NCBI RefSeq assembly: GCF_954871325.1
Contig: NC_088776.1
Span: 49,990,569-50,054,568 of the forward strand
Origin: Gordionus sp. m RMFG-2023
Taxonomy: Eukaryota; Nematomorpha; Gordioida; Chordodea; Parachordodidae
Direction of reading: 5' to 3'
Length of the DNA: 64,000 nucleotides
Shown here: positions 36,463 to 47,760 of the stretch, piece after piece
Layout: each line of letters starts with the position of its first letter
Numbering within the stretch: the stretch's first letter is position 1
Position numbers and translations under genes: made by a program
Notes under the pieces: model-generated
Databases searched by the model: none
Told to the model about the DNA's origin: nothing
Seen by the model: the letters and a program-made list of their open reading frames with translations, nothing else

Positions 36463-38765
36463 CATTGGCGTACGCAGTGAGGGCCAAGCCAAAATGCAGA
36501 TGCCGGGCATATTTTTCAAAAATATTATTTTTTATATGTTTATATTTTATTATATTTATTCATATCTATTTCTTTTTAAATTTTTATATTATTACCTTTT
36601 TCATTTACTAATTTACTTTATCAATTAATTTCATTTTCAAGTTTTCCTTGTGGCGTAATATTTATCTATTATTTTTAAATTTCCCGGTATTATAATTTTC
36701 AAATTTCTAGTCATGGATATTAGACTTTTTTTAAGGTCAGTTATTCTAAAAATACATTTGGGCAGTTTTATAATAACTTAGCTGGTATTATTTAATAAAT
36801 AATTTTACATTTTTATGTACTTTTGGAGGTTTTTTTAAACACCTACTTTGAAAATGAAATGTTAATTTAATTATGTAATAATAAAATAACTGAATTTTTT
36901 AAGATTCATCATAAGTGAATCTTAAAAAATTAAAAGTAATAATTAATCTTATTATATAATTATTTTCAAAAATATAGCTAAATATAAATATGATACGTGG
37001 GCAAGGGTATGATGGAGCACGTGCAATGAGTGGGCAATTCAATGGGCTTCAGGCATTTATTAAAAAAAATGCCCAACAGCTATATATGTCCACTGTGCTG
37101 CCCATTCACTCAACTTAGCAATATCGGATTCATGTTCTTTACCATTGATAACAAATTGCTTAGGTTTTTAATTATTAAAATTAAATTTTTTATATTTATA
37201 TCAGGTAAAATATCTAGCATCTATGAGATGTTTAGATACCCCAAGCGTCAAAATATTTTGAACAAAATTATATCTGAAACTCCTTGCCCAACAAGGAGAA
37301 AAAAATTGCAAAAGGCTTGTCCAAAAAGATGGAGTCTTCGACATCAAGCAGTAACAGCTTTTATCGAGTTAGAAGAGCCGATTATTAAGGCTTCTACAGA
37401 AATATCACAATGGTCTGAAAGAGATATTTCTTCAGAAGCAAGCAAGTTACTGGATTCAATACTTATACCAAATTTTTTTTTTCGCATAGAATGTATTAAT
37501 AAATTCTTTAATTATACAACTATTTTATATAATACTTTTCAAAAACCTGATATTGATTTGATTGAGATGATGAGAATAGCAGAGACAATTTTATTAGAAC
37601 TCAAAGAAATTAGAGCTAATGCTGATGAGGAATTTCATATTTTATATGTTAATGTTGAATCAAAAGCAGAGCTATACGAGTTCAATATTTGTCTCCCTCG
37701 ACTTGCAGTAAGGCAAACTTATCGCCAAATATAAATATAGGGTCAATAGAAGAATATTATAAAATAAATGTCTTTATACCTCTTTTGGATACATTTATAA
37801 CCCAAGTAAATGAAAGGTTTTTAAATCATCAAGAAGCACTTATCAATCTGCAGATATTACTTCCGCAAAAGCCCTCGGAACCTTTTTCAGATGGTGATAG
37901 AAAAAAAATAAAATATTTGAAAGATTTTTATCATGAAGACATTAATGTATCTCATGATGCTTTATTAGCTGAATGCCAACTATGGTATAAAAGATTAACT
38001 ATGGTTGATATAGTCCCAAAAAATGCTATGGATGCCTTGCATCATTTCAAACATCTTTTAGATTATTTTCCCAATATATTGAAATTATTATATATATATT
38101 AGCAACTCTTCCCATTAGTACTGCAACTAATGAGAGAACATTCTCTTCTTTAAGAAGATTAAAAACTTACCTAAGTAGTACAACTTCTGAAAGTAGGTTG
38201 AATGGTCTGGCCCTTTTGAATATTCATAGGCATTTGACGCCAAACACGGATGAGATAATTGAAAAATTAGCTCACTCCCAACGAAGATTGGATTTTACAT
38301 TATAAAAATATGTTTCTATAATATTTTTTGTGCTATCATTTTTTAATGTCCTATATTTTTTCTTTTACATAAAAAATATAATTATTCATATTTCCAACAT
38401 TTAGATTTTTTATACTTTATATATAAATTTTAAAGGCTCAAAAAAATTTAAATTTTTATTATGGATTATTTATTTTATAGTCATCATATCCTGGTTATAT
38501 CCACTTAATATTTTATAATTCAGATTTATTTAAAGTATTTATATGCCGCCGGTTATATCCGTTTAATATTATTTAAATCAAATTTATTTTTATATACCGG
38601 TTTATATATTTAATGTTTTATAATTCATATTAATTTAAATTTGTATATTAGAAATAGTTATTAGTCCTAATAAATTTATGCTTGATATTTTTAAATAACA
38701 ATAATTTTATTTAAAAAAATTTTAATTATCCCCCCCCCCACACCAAATTCCTGCGTACGCTACTG
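36463..38765 (+). mobile_element. hAT transposon with ZMYM1-like (DUF4371) transposase, copy 1
   Basis: The ends are CATTGGCGTACGCAG and (inward) CAGTAGCGTACGCAG, with a perfect 8-bp duplication AATATAAT at 36455-36462 and 38766-38773; length 2303 bp. The plus strand encodes, across about four frame changes or stops, GQGYDGARAMSGQFNGLQAF (about 37000), then CPKRWSLRHQAVTAFIELE and FHILYVNVESKAEL (37318-37690), then GSIEEYYKINVFIPLLDTF (37741 on), then PISTATNERTFSSLRRLKTY and SESRLNGLALLNIHR (38110-38230), the hAT C-terminal dimerisation domain. The N-terminal zinc finger and first half of the core are absent, so this is an internally deleted copy. A related copy lies inverted at 44537-46508. 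Confidence 0.9.
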
Positions 38766-38773
38766 AATATAAT

Positions 38774-41457
38774 ATGTTACTGCAAACTAATATATTTAGA
38801 TATGTTTAGGCCATGGTAATGTTAATTCATCTGATTCTGAATTTTCAGAACTAGTTGAATGAACGCGTTCGTCTACAACATAAGATATATATTTAAAAAT
38901 TTAAAGTGTTTTTAAAAAAAGGTATTTGTAAAAAAAATACTATTATTCGGCCCCTAAATCTGGCATCCAAATTTGTCTCAATATTTGAAAATGTTCCCCC
39001 CCCCCCGATAAAACTGTTACTCCGTTCCCCTAACTGAAACCTGGCTACTTTCCTGATCTAATATCAAGGGCTTAATTAAAGTAGAATGCGTTATATCATA
39101 ATTAGCAATAGCTTAGAATTAGAAAATATGAATAATGAAATTTTGCTTTTTCATAACCCTTTTATTTGTATCTAGGCAAAAAATTTGCTTTCAATTCTTT
39201 TAAATTTATAAACCCCCACCCCCTCCTTAATTTTTCTTTCTATAAAATCATCTCAAAATTTTTTTCTTCTATTTAAAAAAGTGCGTGATAGAAATATTAA
39301 AAATAATTTTTAATAAATTTTTATGTCAGAAATTATGGTAAAATTGAAAAACTGAACGCTTAAAGACGCCATAATTCACAAATTTTTCATATAAAATCAA
39401 CATATTCCCAAGAAATAGGAGTAATACTGACGATTTATAGATCCTCCCTAATAATCATTGCAAAGAGAATTACACTAATTTGGTTCAGAGATAAATTTGT
39501 AACTTTATCAAAAAATATATTTCAAAATATTTTGCAAAAAAATTAGTATTAAATTAATAATTTTCGTTATATTCTTTTCAGGAATAATAGTATTATAGAT
39601 TAATTATGTACAAAGTAAATTAGACGTCCTTTACGAAGTATGTCTTCTCTCTGAGGCTATTGTTTATTGTATGCATGATCTTTAGAACGTGTCCAGTCTA
39701 TATAAAGCTTTTCCAAGGGTCTTGAAAAGATATAATGATTTTTTTTAAACTAATTTATAGCAAGTTTAATTAAAAAAATGATAATCTTCTAGTTGGTTAG
39801 ATGACTATTCCTTTTAATATCAAGCATTTTCTAATTTGAATATTCAATAATTAACAATAATCGGAGTTGTTAAAGAATACGGATACAAATATCTATGATT
39901 CTAAATCAATTGCTTAGACCTTTAATCCTAAAAAATATGGGGATTCGAGATCCTTTTACTAATTAATCGATATCTTTGATCCCTCCAAAAAAAAAATTTT
40001 TTTTTAACTTAAACGTAAGATAATTAAATAATATTTTTAAAATTAAATCACCCATGAATTGAGTTTCATTGCCGAATTAGTACATTAAGTTATATATTCT
40101 AAAATAAAAAATATATAAGTATTTATAAAAGTTTAAATGGAATAAAATTAAAAAAGATTTTAAAAAAATACGTATATAATTTAAGAATTTCGCGAAATAG
40201 AAATACATATATAAAAAAATCTATTTATGTAATAGTATTTTTTAAAAAAAATAGAAGAAAAAAACCTCTAGGTTAAACCTTATATTATTAGGTTACCGAC
40301 ACCTAAAAGTATTCTGTCAGAAGTTATTAATCATATTAATAAGTAGGCTATATAACAAATAACTTAATATTAAAAAAAACTATTATTGTATTTAACACTG
40401 ATCTGAATTATTACATATAATTCTAAACGAATTGAAAATAGATTAATTCGTTTCCTTTAGTGTATAGTCCAATAATCACGGGCAAAATACTCATTTCATT
40501 TAACAAATGGAATATAAACTACAAATCTAAAAAAAACACACTTTATATATGTGGAGATATTCCAATGAATATAAATAAAATATTTGTTGTCTTGGATAAA
40601 ACGCATTTGGAAAACGACCCCAATAAAAATGTTCAAAAAATACTCAGATATTTTTTATTGAACTAATTAAGTTAAGAGTTTGAAAATATGTACAAAACTG
40701 GGTTATAAAAAAATTTCACTTAAAAAGACATTATTCATAGGTTGAAAAATTTGATTAATAATTTAAACCTAAATACTGCATCATTTTTTAGAAAATACTG
40801 AAAATATAAAAAAAATATTTTTTTAGATAAATTCAAAGAATAATTTTTCCAAAAATAATGGAAAAGATATATTTTGTTGGTTTAGATATTCAATTGGGAA
40901 TTTAAACATACATAAAAAATGTATTGGCTGTTAAAAAAAATAATACATTAAATAATGAAAAAGGTATTTGTTTTTGTTTGCCTATTTAAGATAGAAATAA
41001 TCTGGCCTAGTAAGAATTTGAGCATATATAAAAAAATATATGAGTTATAAAAATCTTAAGAAAATAATGGAAAAGATTTTTTGTTTATATAGGTTTAATT
41101 TTTATGGAAAATTACATTATATTATATTATGAATTATTAAGAGAAGGATGGGTGTGGTAAATGATAAGTATCATGAATCAGGCTTGCTTACAAAACTGAA
41201 TATGAATTGAAGATTTTTTTGTTCATTCCCATTATTAGTAGTTGTTATAATGTTAAAATAAAATTATATCACAAGATAATAATAAAAAATTTAGGCTAAG
41301 TTAAATACATTATTTGTCAAACATTTTATATTTATTTAAATATAAAATTTAACATTTCAAGAGCAAATAAATAGTTAGATCATTATTTTTTAATATTATA
41401 ATTTATATTATTTTTTTATAAATTATATTAATATAGTAAATAAATTAAAAATTTACA
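38774..41457. other. Intergenic AT-rich stretch before SNAP29
   Basis: No gene is supported. A C12-type run occurs at about 38997. 38815-38862 reads as a short acidic peptide (NSSDSEFSELVE) that may be a transposase remnant. The open stretch 40460-40666 (plus strand) has no recognisable family. Confidence 0.45.
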
Positions 41458-41463
41458 TTTATT
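41458..41463 (-). terminator. Candidate poly(A) signal of SNAP29
   Basis: AATAAA on the minus strand, about 47 bases after the stop codon. A further AATAAA overlaps the stop itself (41509-41514). The hexamer is common by chance here. Confidence 0.35.
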
Positions 41464-41509
41464 CAAATGCATATCTTGTGTATTTTTAAAAAATAATAAT
41501 CTGCTTATT

Positions 41510-41679
41510 TTATTTTCCACCTAAGATTTTTTTCATCTGTTTATTTTGTTCTGTGAGTTTATTTCCAGTATTGTCAACTTTGTATAGATAATTATCTAAC
41601 ATATAATTTTGAGAATCAAGTTCTTGATTCATGTTTAATGCCATTTCCTTTAGTCTGTTCATACCACCAGACATATCAT
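41510..41679 (-). CDS. SNAP29: SNAP29 exon 3 (stop codon)
   Basis: Residues 196-251. It holds the Qc SNARE helix with MSGGMNRLKEMALNM and ELDSQNYMLDN and ends KKILGGK before TAA. The preceding intron is 41 bp, with acceptor TTATTAG. Confidence 0.93.
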
Positions 41680-42348
41680 CTAATAAAATAGATATAAAGT
41701 TGTAAATATCAAATTGTTACCTAAATTTTGATCAAATATGGAATCAAATTCCTTTTTCTTCAAAATTTTTTTTTCATTGATAATTGTAGATGCACTATCC
41801 AATTTAATAATAGGGTTTGATTTTAATGCCTGAGACATTTGATTCCTTGTAGATTTTGAAATATCATTGTCATCATCTTGTATTTTGGGTAAAGAATTTA
41901 TTTTAATGGAATTTGAGCTATTAGCAGGCAAAGAATTTTTACGTGATGTTGAAAAATAATTAGTGACAGAGCCAAAAAATGTTTTGAGGGAATTAATATG
42001 CTTTTGAGAAATGTTTAAATTGGCATCTAAGCTATTCATGTTTTGTTCTATTCGTTTTAACTGCTCACGTTGTTCAGAAAGTTCCTAAAATTAAAATTTA
42101 ATTAAGCAGAGTATAATATTATAAACTTGTGAAGTAAGGGCTCCAATATTTTCTGAATCATTGATAATTTGATTACAAAACTTTGAACTTGATAGAACAC
42201 TATTTTGTAAGCGACTTATCTCATCTATTTTTTGCTTGAATTGATCATTATTATCATAGCATTCATCAAAAAAGTTTTTCTTTGGATTTACTTTCCATGA
42301 CTCTGTATTATCATCTTCGTCGTCTGAAACATAAAATGGACTAGACAT
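41510..42348 (-). CDS. SNAP29: SNAP29-like Qbc SNARE, complete gene, 3 exons
   Basis: SNAP29 supplies the Qb and Qc helices of SNARE complexes, notably with syntaxin 17 and VAMP7/8 in autophagosome-lysosome fusion. The exons (minus strand) are 42127-42348, 41721-42084 and 41510-41679, giving 251 residues (human 258). The N-terminus is acidic (YVSDDEDD). The Qb motif runs from about residue 38 to 110, with SEQREQLKRIEQNM and a zero-layer Gln at residue 79; ISQKHINSLKTFFGSVTNYF is the post-helix segment typical of SNAP29. The linker has no cysteine cluster, as in SNAP29 and unlike SNAP25. The C-terminal Qc motif contains LKEMALNMNQELDSQNYML, with zero-layer Gln at about residue 219. The two introns are only 42 and 41 bp. 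Codons are AT-rich compared with TM9SF2. I see no break. Confidence 0.92.
41721..42084 (-). CDS. SNAP29: SNAP29 exon 2
   Basis: Residues 75-196. It holds the second half of the Qb helix, the FFGSVTNYF segment and a Ser/Asn-rich linker without cysteines. The acceptor is ATTTTAG and the donor GTAACA, phase 1. The preceding intron is 42 bp. Confidence 0.92.
42127..42348 (-). CDS. SNAP29: SNAP29 exon 1
   Basis: Residues 1-74, from ATG at 42348. It holds the acidic N-terminus and the first half of the Qb helix (QKIDEISRLQNSV) and ends GALTSQ. The donor is GTTTAT, phase 0. Confidence 0.9.
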
Positions 42349-42415
42349 AGAGTATTTCTGAAATTTAACTGAGGTTTTTCTAAAATCAGATGATCATTTC
42401 CAGTCAATTATTGTC

Positions 42416-42425
42416 GTCACATGAC
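42416..42425. promoter_or_regulatory. CLEAR-like palindromic E-box upstream of SNAP29
   Basis: GTCACATGAC lies about 70 bp before the SNAP29 start codon. It differs by one base from GTCACGTGAC, the site of TFEB/Mitf factors that drive lysosome and autophagy genes. The link to SNAP29's autophagy role is inference. Confidence 0.35.
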
Positions 42426-42560
42426 AAGCGATGTATCATTTAACATGATAGATTGCCATTTAATACAATAACACAAATATGAGAAAAGTTAAATGCTTTT
42501 AAGCAAATAGTAAAAAAAACCTTATATTTTAAAGGCCCATTTTTATGCTAAAAAGATAAT

Positions 42561-42700
42561 AATTAACGGCTCGCTTTTAAGCTGGATTTAGAAAAGCCAA
42601 GCTAAATATTTTATCCAGAAGGATATTTAGCAAGTCTGAAGAATTTTCTCATAGATGGCACAAAGATTTAAGCATCTTTTAGCAAAATCTATCAACTTAT
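42561..42700 (+). repeat. Fold-back MITE family, one arm (copy 4)
   Basis: It starts TTAACGGCTCG and contains GAATTTTCTCATAGATGGCA and AAAGATTTAAGCATCT, matching the centre of the copy at 31713 (ATTTTCTCATAAATGGCAGA, AAGATTTGGACATCT). Confidence 0.5.
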
Positions 42701-44536
42701 ATTGTTCTAAATTTTGTTTGTTTAATCATACCAAGGGTAAAATACCTATAATGAAATTTAACAAATAATTAAAATTTATAAATGAATAAAAAATACTTAC
42801 AACAAAATCTCTAATATAAAAAACTAATGCAATTTGCTGTGAAAATGAAATTTCTGGGATTTTGAAAACTCCCATCACCAAAATCACATAGCTAATAACG
42901 CGAGGAAAGAAAGTTATGAATTTTATTTTTAGCACTTGTGCACATTCAAATTTTCAAAATCTCACATCCACTCTACATGAGAATAGGATAATGGGGGGGA
43001 GGGGGGGGGTGTAGTATGTTGTAGCATTTTCCTTAAAGATTTTTTGAAGGAAGGTAGGGGGTAGGCATGTTGGATAAATTTATTGGGAGGAGATCAAAAA
43101 AAATTGATGAAATAGCAAAATATATTGCTGTATAAAATTATTTAATATTCTTATTATAGGCCTAAAAAGATATCAACAAATATCGTTCAAACCTATATTG
43201 CATATAATCAGTCATTAATTTTCCAATAAAATATTTTTTTGGGTAATTTCTGTTAATTTTTAACATAATTTAAAAGGGTCAGACATCCATTAGTAAACTC
43301 ATATTCATGCCAAATAACATACTCCAGAGGCGTCACTAGGAAAGGGCGGGCAGGGGCTCGAGCCCCCTAAAGAATTTTGAATAGCCCACTGAAGCAAAAT
43401 TTTTTTTTAATGGCTTCTTAATATCCCCTTGAACTAAAAATAAATTGTTTTGAATTTCCCTCATTGATTTCTTTTGGAATTCTATTGTGCAATATATAGA
43501 TTAAATTTTATTATTTAAAAATATATGAGTATCTAAATTTTTATTAAATGAGATTAGATTAATGCGTGTAAATTATATTTTCACTATGTTAGCTTGCAAT
43601 CAAATTCTGTGTTAAAAATAGATTATCAATATCACTCACTAAATATTAATTTAGCATTAACAGTTAAAGCTTAATTGACTTTTATTATTTAAATTATTAT
43701 ATAACTTTAATTAAATAAATATAATCATTTATTAATTTAAAATTAACAAATTTAATATTGTAATTAACTGAGTTCAAAATAACTAATCAATTATATTATA
43801 AATTTTAAAATTTAATTACCATGTCTCTTCCTAAAAATATTTTCAAGGTCTAAATAAGTATAGATTTCTTTATAAAAAAGTAGACATATAGTTTATAGTA
43901 CCCTATTATATATAGTTGGTTATAAATTATTAGGTAAAATGCCACTTTTACAGACGTAATTGACAGTTATATAATATATTATAGATAATATTTTAGTAAA
44001 TTTTATTAATGAATGCTTTTGATAATAAATATACGTAACAATTTGCATTCAATTCTTTAACGCCATCTATTAATATTATTTAAAATTTAACATTTTCATC
44101 CCACAATGGATGTAATAAATTAGATATCTTTTCTTCTCTTTTTTTTATGTGTTTTTAGAAAAACTATTTTTTTTCTTATTTGAAAAACAGTTTTGAGTTA
44201 AATTTTTAATACGAGTATATTTTTGATATTATTACAAAGTACTATTATTTTAAGATATAATATACCAACTCGAGATGGCGTCACAATAATACATAAATCT
44301 TAATTGCTTTCATCATATCACTCTGGTTAAAATGTTTCATTTCTAATATGATATGGCATCACCGTGTAAACAACGTTCCAATATATTTAAATAATTTCTC
44401 CTAATTATTTTTAGTGTTTTTGTTTTATCAATTTATCAACATAATAAATTCTGATATGAGTTTATGGTTTGTTCTATTTTATATCCAAATATAAAACCAA
44501 AATAATAAATATAAATGATAGATATATATACATTTA

Positions 44537-46508
44537 GCAGGAATTTGGTCTGGGGGGAGGGGGGGGGGATAATAAAATTATTATTGTTTTTTTTCAAATA
44601 TTAAGCATAAATTTATTATGAATGATAACTTTTTCTAATACACAATTTTAAATTAATGTGAATTATAAAAAAATTATATGTATAAACTGGCATATAAAAA
44701 ACTATATAATAATGTAAATTAAAAAATATTAAACGGATATAACTGGCGGTATATGAAAAACTATAAAATAAATGTGAATTATAAAATATAAAGTGAATAT
44801 AACCACTATAAGAATCACTTAAATGACCCAAAATAGAAATTTGAATTTTTTGAGCCTTTAAAATTTATATATAAAGTATAAAAAATTTAAATGTTGGAAA
44901 TATAAATTAATACACAAAAAGTTTCTTAGGAATAATTGTATTTTGTATGTTATATATTTACAATGCAAAATCCAATCTTCGTTGGGATTGAGCTAATTTA
45001 TCAATTATCTCATTCTTGCTTGTCGTCAAATGCCTATGAATTTTCAAAAGATCCAAACCTTTCAATCTACTTTCAGAAGTTGTACTTCTTGATATGTTTT
45101 TCAGAGACCTGCAAGCCCAGCCCCCGGGCTGAACCGCATTTTAATTTTTTTAAATATACCCGGGCCGCATGCATTATTTTAAAAAAATACCCAGGCAGGC
45201 TGTATATTTTAAAACAGCCTATATTTAAAATAGTTATTATTAGCTACCAAAATCAAAAATAAATATAATTTATTTTAAAATTAACCGGGCCGGGCATAAA
45301 AATTTTTTTTAAAAAGCTGGGCCAGGCCTGAAATTTTTTTTAAAATAAATTCGTACCGTAAAAAATTTTTAAAAAAAATCCGGGCCGTGGCCCTGCATAA
45401 TGATTCTTCTGCAGGGTTCTGTTATTCTTCTTAAAAAAGAGAATGTTCTCTCATTAGTTTACTAATGGGAAGAGTTACTAATATATATTAACCCTTTTAA
45501 TACATTGGGAATATAATCAAAATGTGTTTGAAATAATGCAGAGCATACATAGCATTTTTTGGGACTATATCAACTATAGTTAATCTTATAAACATAGCTA
45601 TTCAGCTAGTAAGGCATCATAAGATACTTTAACATCTTCATGATAAAAATCTAACAAAAGGTTAGGAAGCTTTTGTGGAAGTAATATTTGCAGATTGGTA
45701 AGTGCTGCATGATGAATTAAAAATTCATTTATTTGGGTTATAAATGTATCTGTATCTAAGATATACTCTTCTACTGATCCTATATTAATGTTTTAACGAT
45801 GAGCTTGCCTTGCTACAAGTTGAGGGAGACAAATATTAAACACGTATAGCTCTGCTTTTGACTCAACAATAAAATATGAAATTCTTCAACAACTTTAGCC
45901 CTAATTTCCTTGAGTTCTGACAAAATGCTCTCCGCTATTCTTATCTTCTTAATCAAGTCAATGTAATGTTTTTGAAAAGTAATACATAAAATAGTTGTAT
46001 AATTAAATAATACATTATAATGAAAAATAAAATTTGGAATAAGCATTGAATCCAATAATTTGATTGCTTCTGAGGAAATATTTCTTTCAGGCCATTGTGA
46101 TATTTCAGTAATTACAAATAATATACTCTTCTAACTCCATAAAAGCTGTTACTGCTTGATGGCGGGGACTCTATCTCGTTGGACAAGGTTGCAATTTCTT
46201 TCTTCCTGTTGGACAAGAAATTTCAGAAATAATTATTATTTGACTAGAAATTTGAAAATTGTAGATAAATATTGCGCCACTAAGAATTTGAAAATAATAA
46301 GTAAATATTACGCCGGAAAACTTGAAATCGAAATTAATTGATAAAATAACTTATGAATGTGATAATAAATGTAATTAAATATATATTTAATATGAGATAG
46401 GATTATTATAAACAATAATATTTTTGAAAAATCCAACATCTGCATTTTTGGCTTGGGATGAGGGGGGGGTTGTTTCCCTGCCCCCCCCCCCCGCTGCATA
46501 CGCGCCTG
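44537..46508 (-). mobile_element. hAT transposon with ZMYM1-like transposase, copy 2 (inverted, degraded)
   Basis: Reverse-complement relative of 36463-38765. The left edge keeps GCAGGAATTTGGTCTGGGG (counterpart of the copy 1 right end) and the right edge GCTGCATACGCGCC. The minus strand at 45813-46055 encodes MLIPNFIFHYN and AESILSELKEIRA ... FHIL, matching copy 1; the TNERTFS region maps to about 45440-45480. It is more decayed than copy 1 and interrupted by a GC-rich insertion (45102-45421). No clear target duplication. Confidence 0.8.
45102..45421. mobile_element. GC-patched MITE inserted in hAT copy 2
   Basis: The block interrupts sequence that is continuous in hAT copy 1 (between the parts encoding YLSSTTSES and SSLRRLK). 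The ends are CAGAGACCTGC and (inward) CAGAACCCTGC. The interior alternates CCCGGGC/GGGCCGGGC patches with runs of A and T. A clear target duplication is not visible. Patches of the same style occur at about 20935-21065, 25055-25150, 59450-59690, 61050-61260 and 61545-61880. Confidence 0.55.
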
Positions 46509-47760
46509 CTCCCGAGCACTAATATTTTTTTCACCAGAGTATTAAAGGGTTAATATTCGATGCCATGTTTTACATAATAATTAATTTTTAATATTTAAAA
46601 ATGTAAAATTTATATTAAATTCATATATTTTTGATATAATTCTATATTAATTAAATATAAATATTAACAGATATCAAAAGAATATACTTGTGATAAGAAA
46701 TATGGTTATTTTATTCTATTTTATTTGTTTTATTACAATTATGAACATAGCAGACTCCCTTTATCTATATTAAATAATAAATGATAGTGTTATTAAAAGA
46801 CTTGTTTAACATGCATTAACATATGATTTATACACACATACTGGATTAGGTTAAACTATATTTTAAAAATTAAAAGGTGAGTTAGTCTGAAAATCATTTT
46901 TTAAGTATAATCAGCTAGTCCACCTTCATAAAATCTTATGATAATATTTAAGAATATAAGAAACTATAAAATATTATATCAAATATCAAAACCATTCAAA
47001 TTAAATTATCTTAGTTGACTTGTTTTCGCAATATTATATACAAATAATAGATAACCAAACTGCAAAATGGCGCTACAGCTGATTACAATGTGAGGACACT
47101 TTTATAATTCTAGTGAATGAATCGTCAATCTATAGTTATATATATCATTGATATAAAATAACGAAAATATTTTATACTGTAATAAATAGATTTAGTATTA
47201 AAAAATATCATTTTTAGAAATGTCTTATATTGTTTTAATTATTTATATGCTAGTTTATTTTGTATGCATATAATAGTGACAAAATATGAAATTCAGAATA
47301 ATTGTTCAGTTAGTAAATTTTAAAAAAGTATAATATAATAATATAAAACCCGGCTGAAGGCTGGGCAAAAGTGGGACGAAGGCCCGCAAATTAAAGGGTA
47401 TGAGGGGCTTTGCCTCCCATAAATTTTTTTTTTAGTTAAGCCCCTCGAGATTGTGATGGCTAGCGACGCTCCTGATCAACTAAAACTTGGCTAATTACAA
47501 TATTAAATTTGTTAATTTTCAATTAATGAATGATTACATTTTTTAATTAGGGTTATAAAATAATTTAAATAATAAAATTAGGCTTCAACTGTTATTGCGA
47601 AATTAATATTTAGCCATTATGAGTGATATTGATTTTTAGCACAGAATTTGACTGCAAGCTGACATAGTGAAGATATAATTTATATGTATTAATCTAATCT
47701 AATAAATAAAATTGCACTCATTTAATACAAATTCAGATATTCTTATTAATTTTTAAATTT

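Larger units (their letters stand above)
42349..43324. other. SNAP29 upstream region
   Basis: Contains the probable SNAP29 promoter with a CLEAR-like E-box, a fold-back MITE arm (42561-42700), G-runs at about 42992-43010, and, from about 43030, a repeat of about 300 bp that recurs in direct orientation at about 49200-49440 (shared GGTAGG, GAGATCAAA, TTATTATAG, TTAAAAG-GT-AGACAT). Confidence 0.5.
43325..47474. mobile_element. Nested and inverted transposon cluster
   Basis: The left edge CAGAGGCGTCACTAGG and the right edge (inward) CAGGAGCGTCGCTAGCC resemble ends of one hAT-like family, but no target duplication links them. The sequence at about 43490-43860 recurs inverted at about 47475-47760 (shared TTAATATTTAG..TGATATTGA, AATTTGACTGCAAGCT-like blocks). 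The block at 47345-47474 recurs at 52120-52212 (CCCATAAATTTTTTTT, GGCTAGCGACGC). The ZMYM1-like hAT copy 2 sits between. I read this as a pile of several insertions rather than one intact element. Confidence 0.5.
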
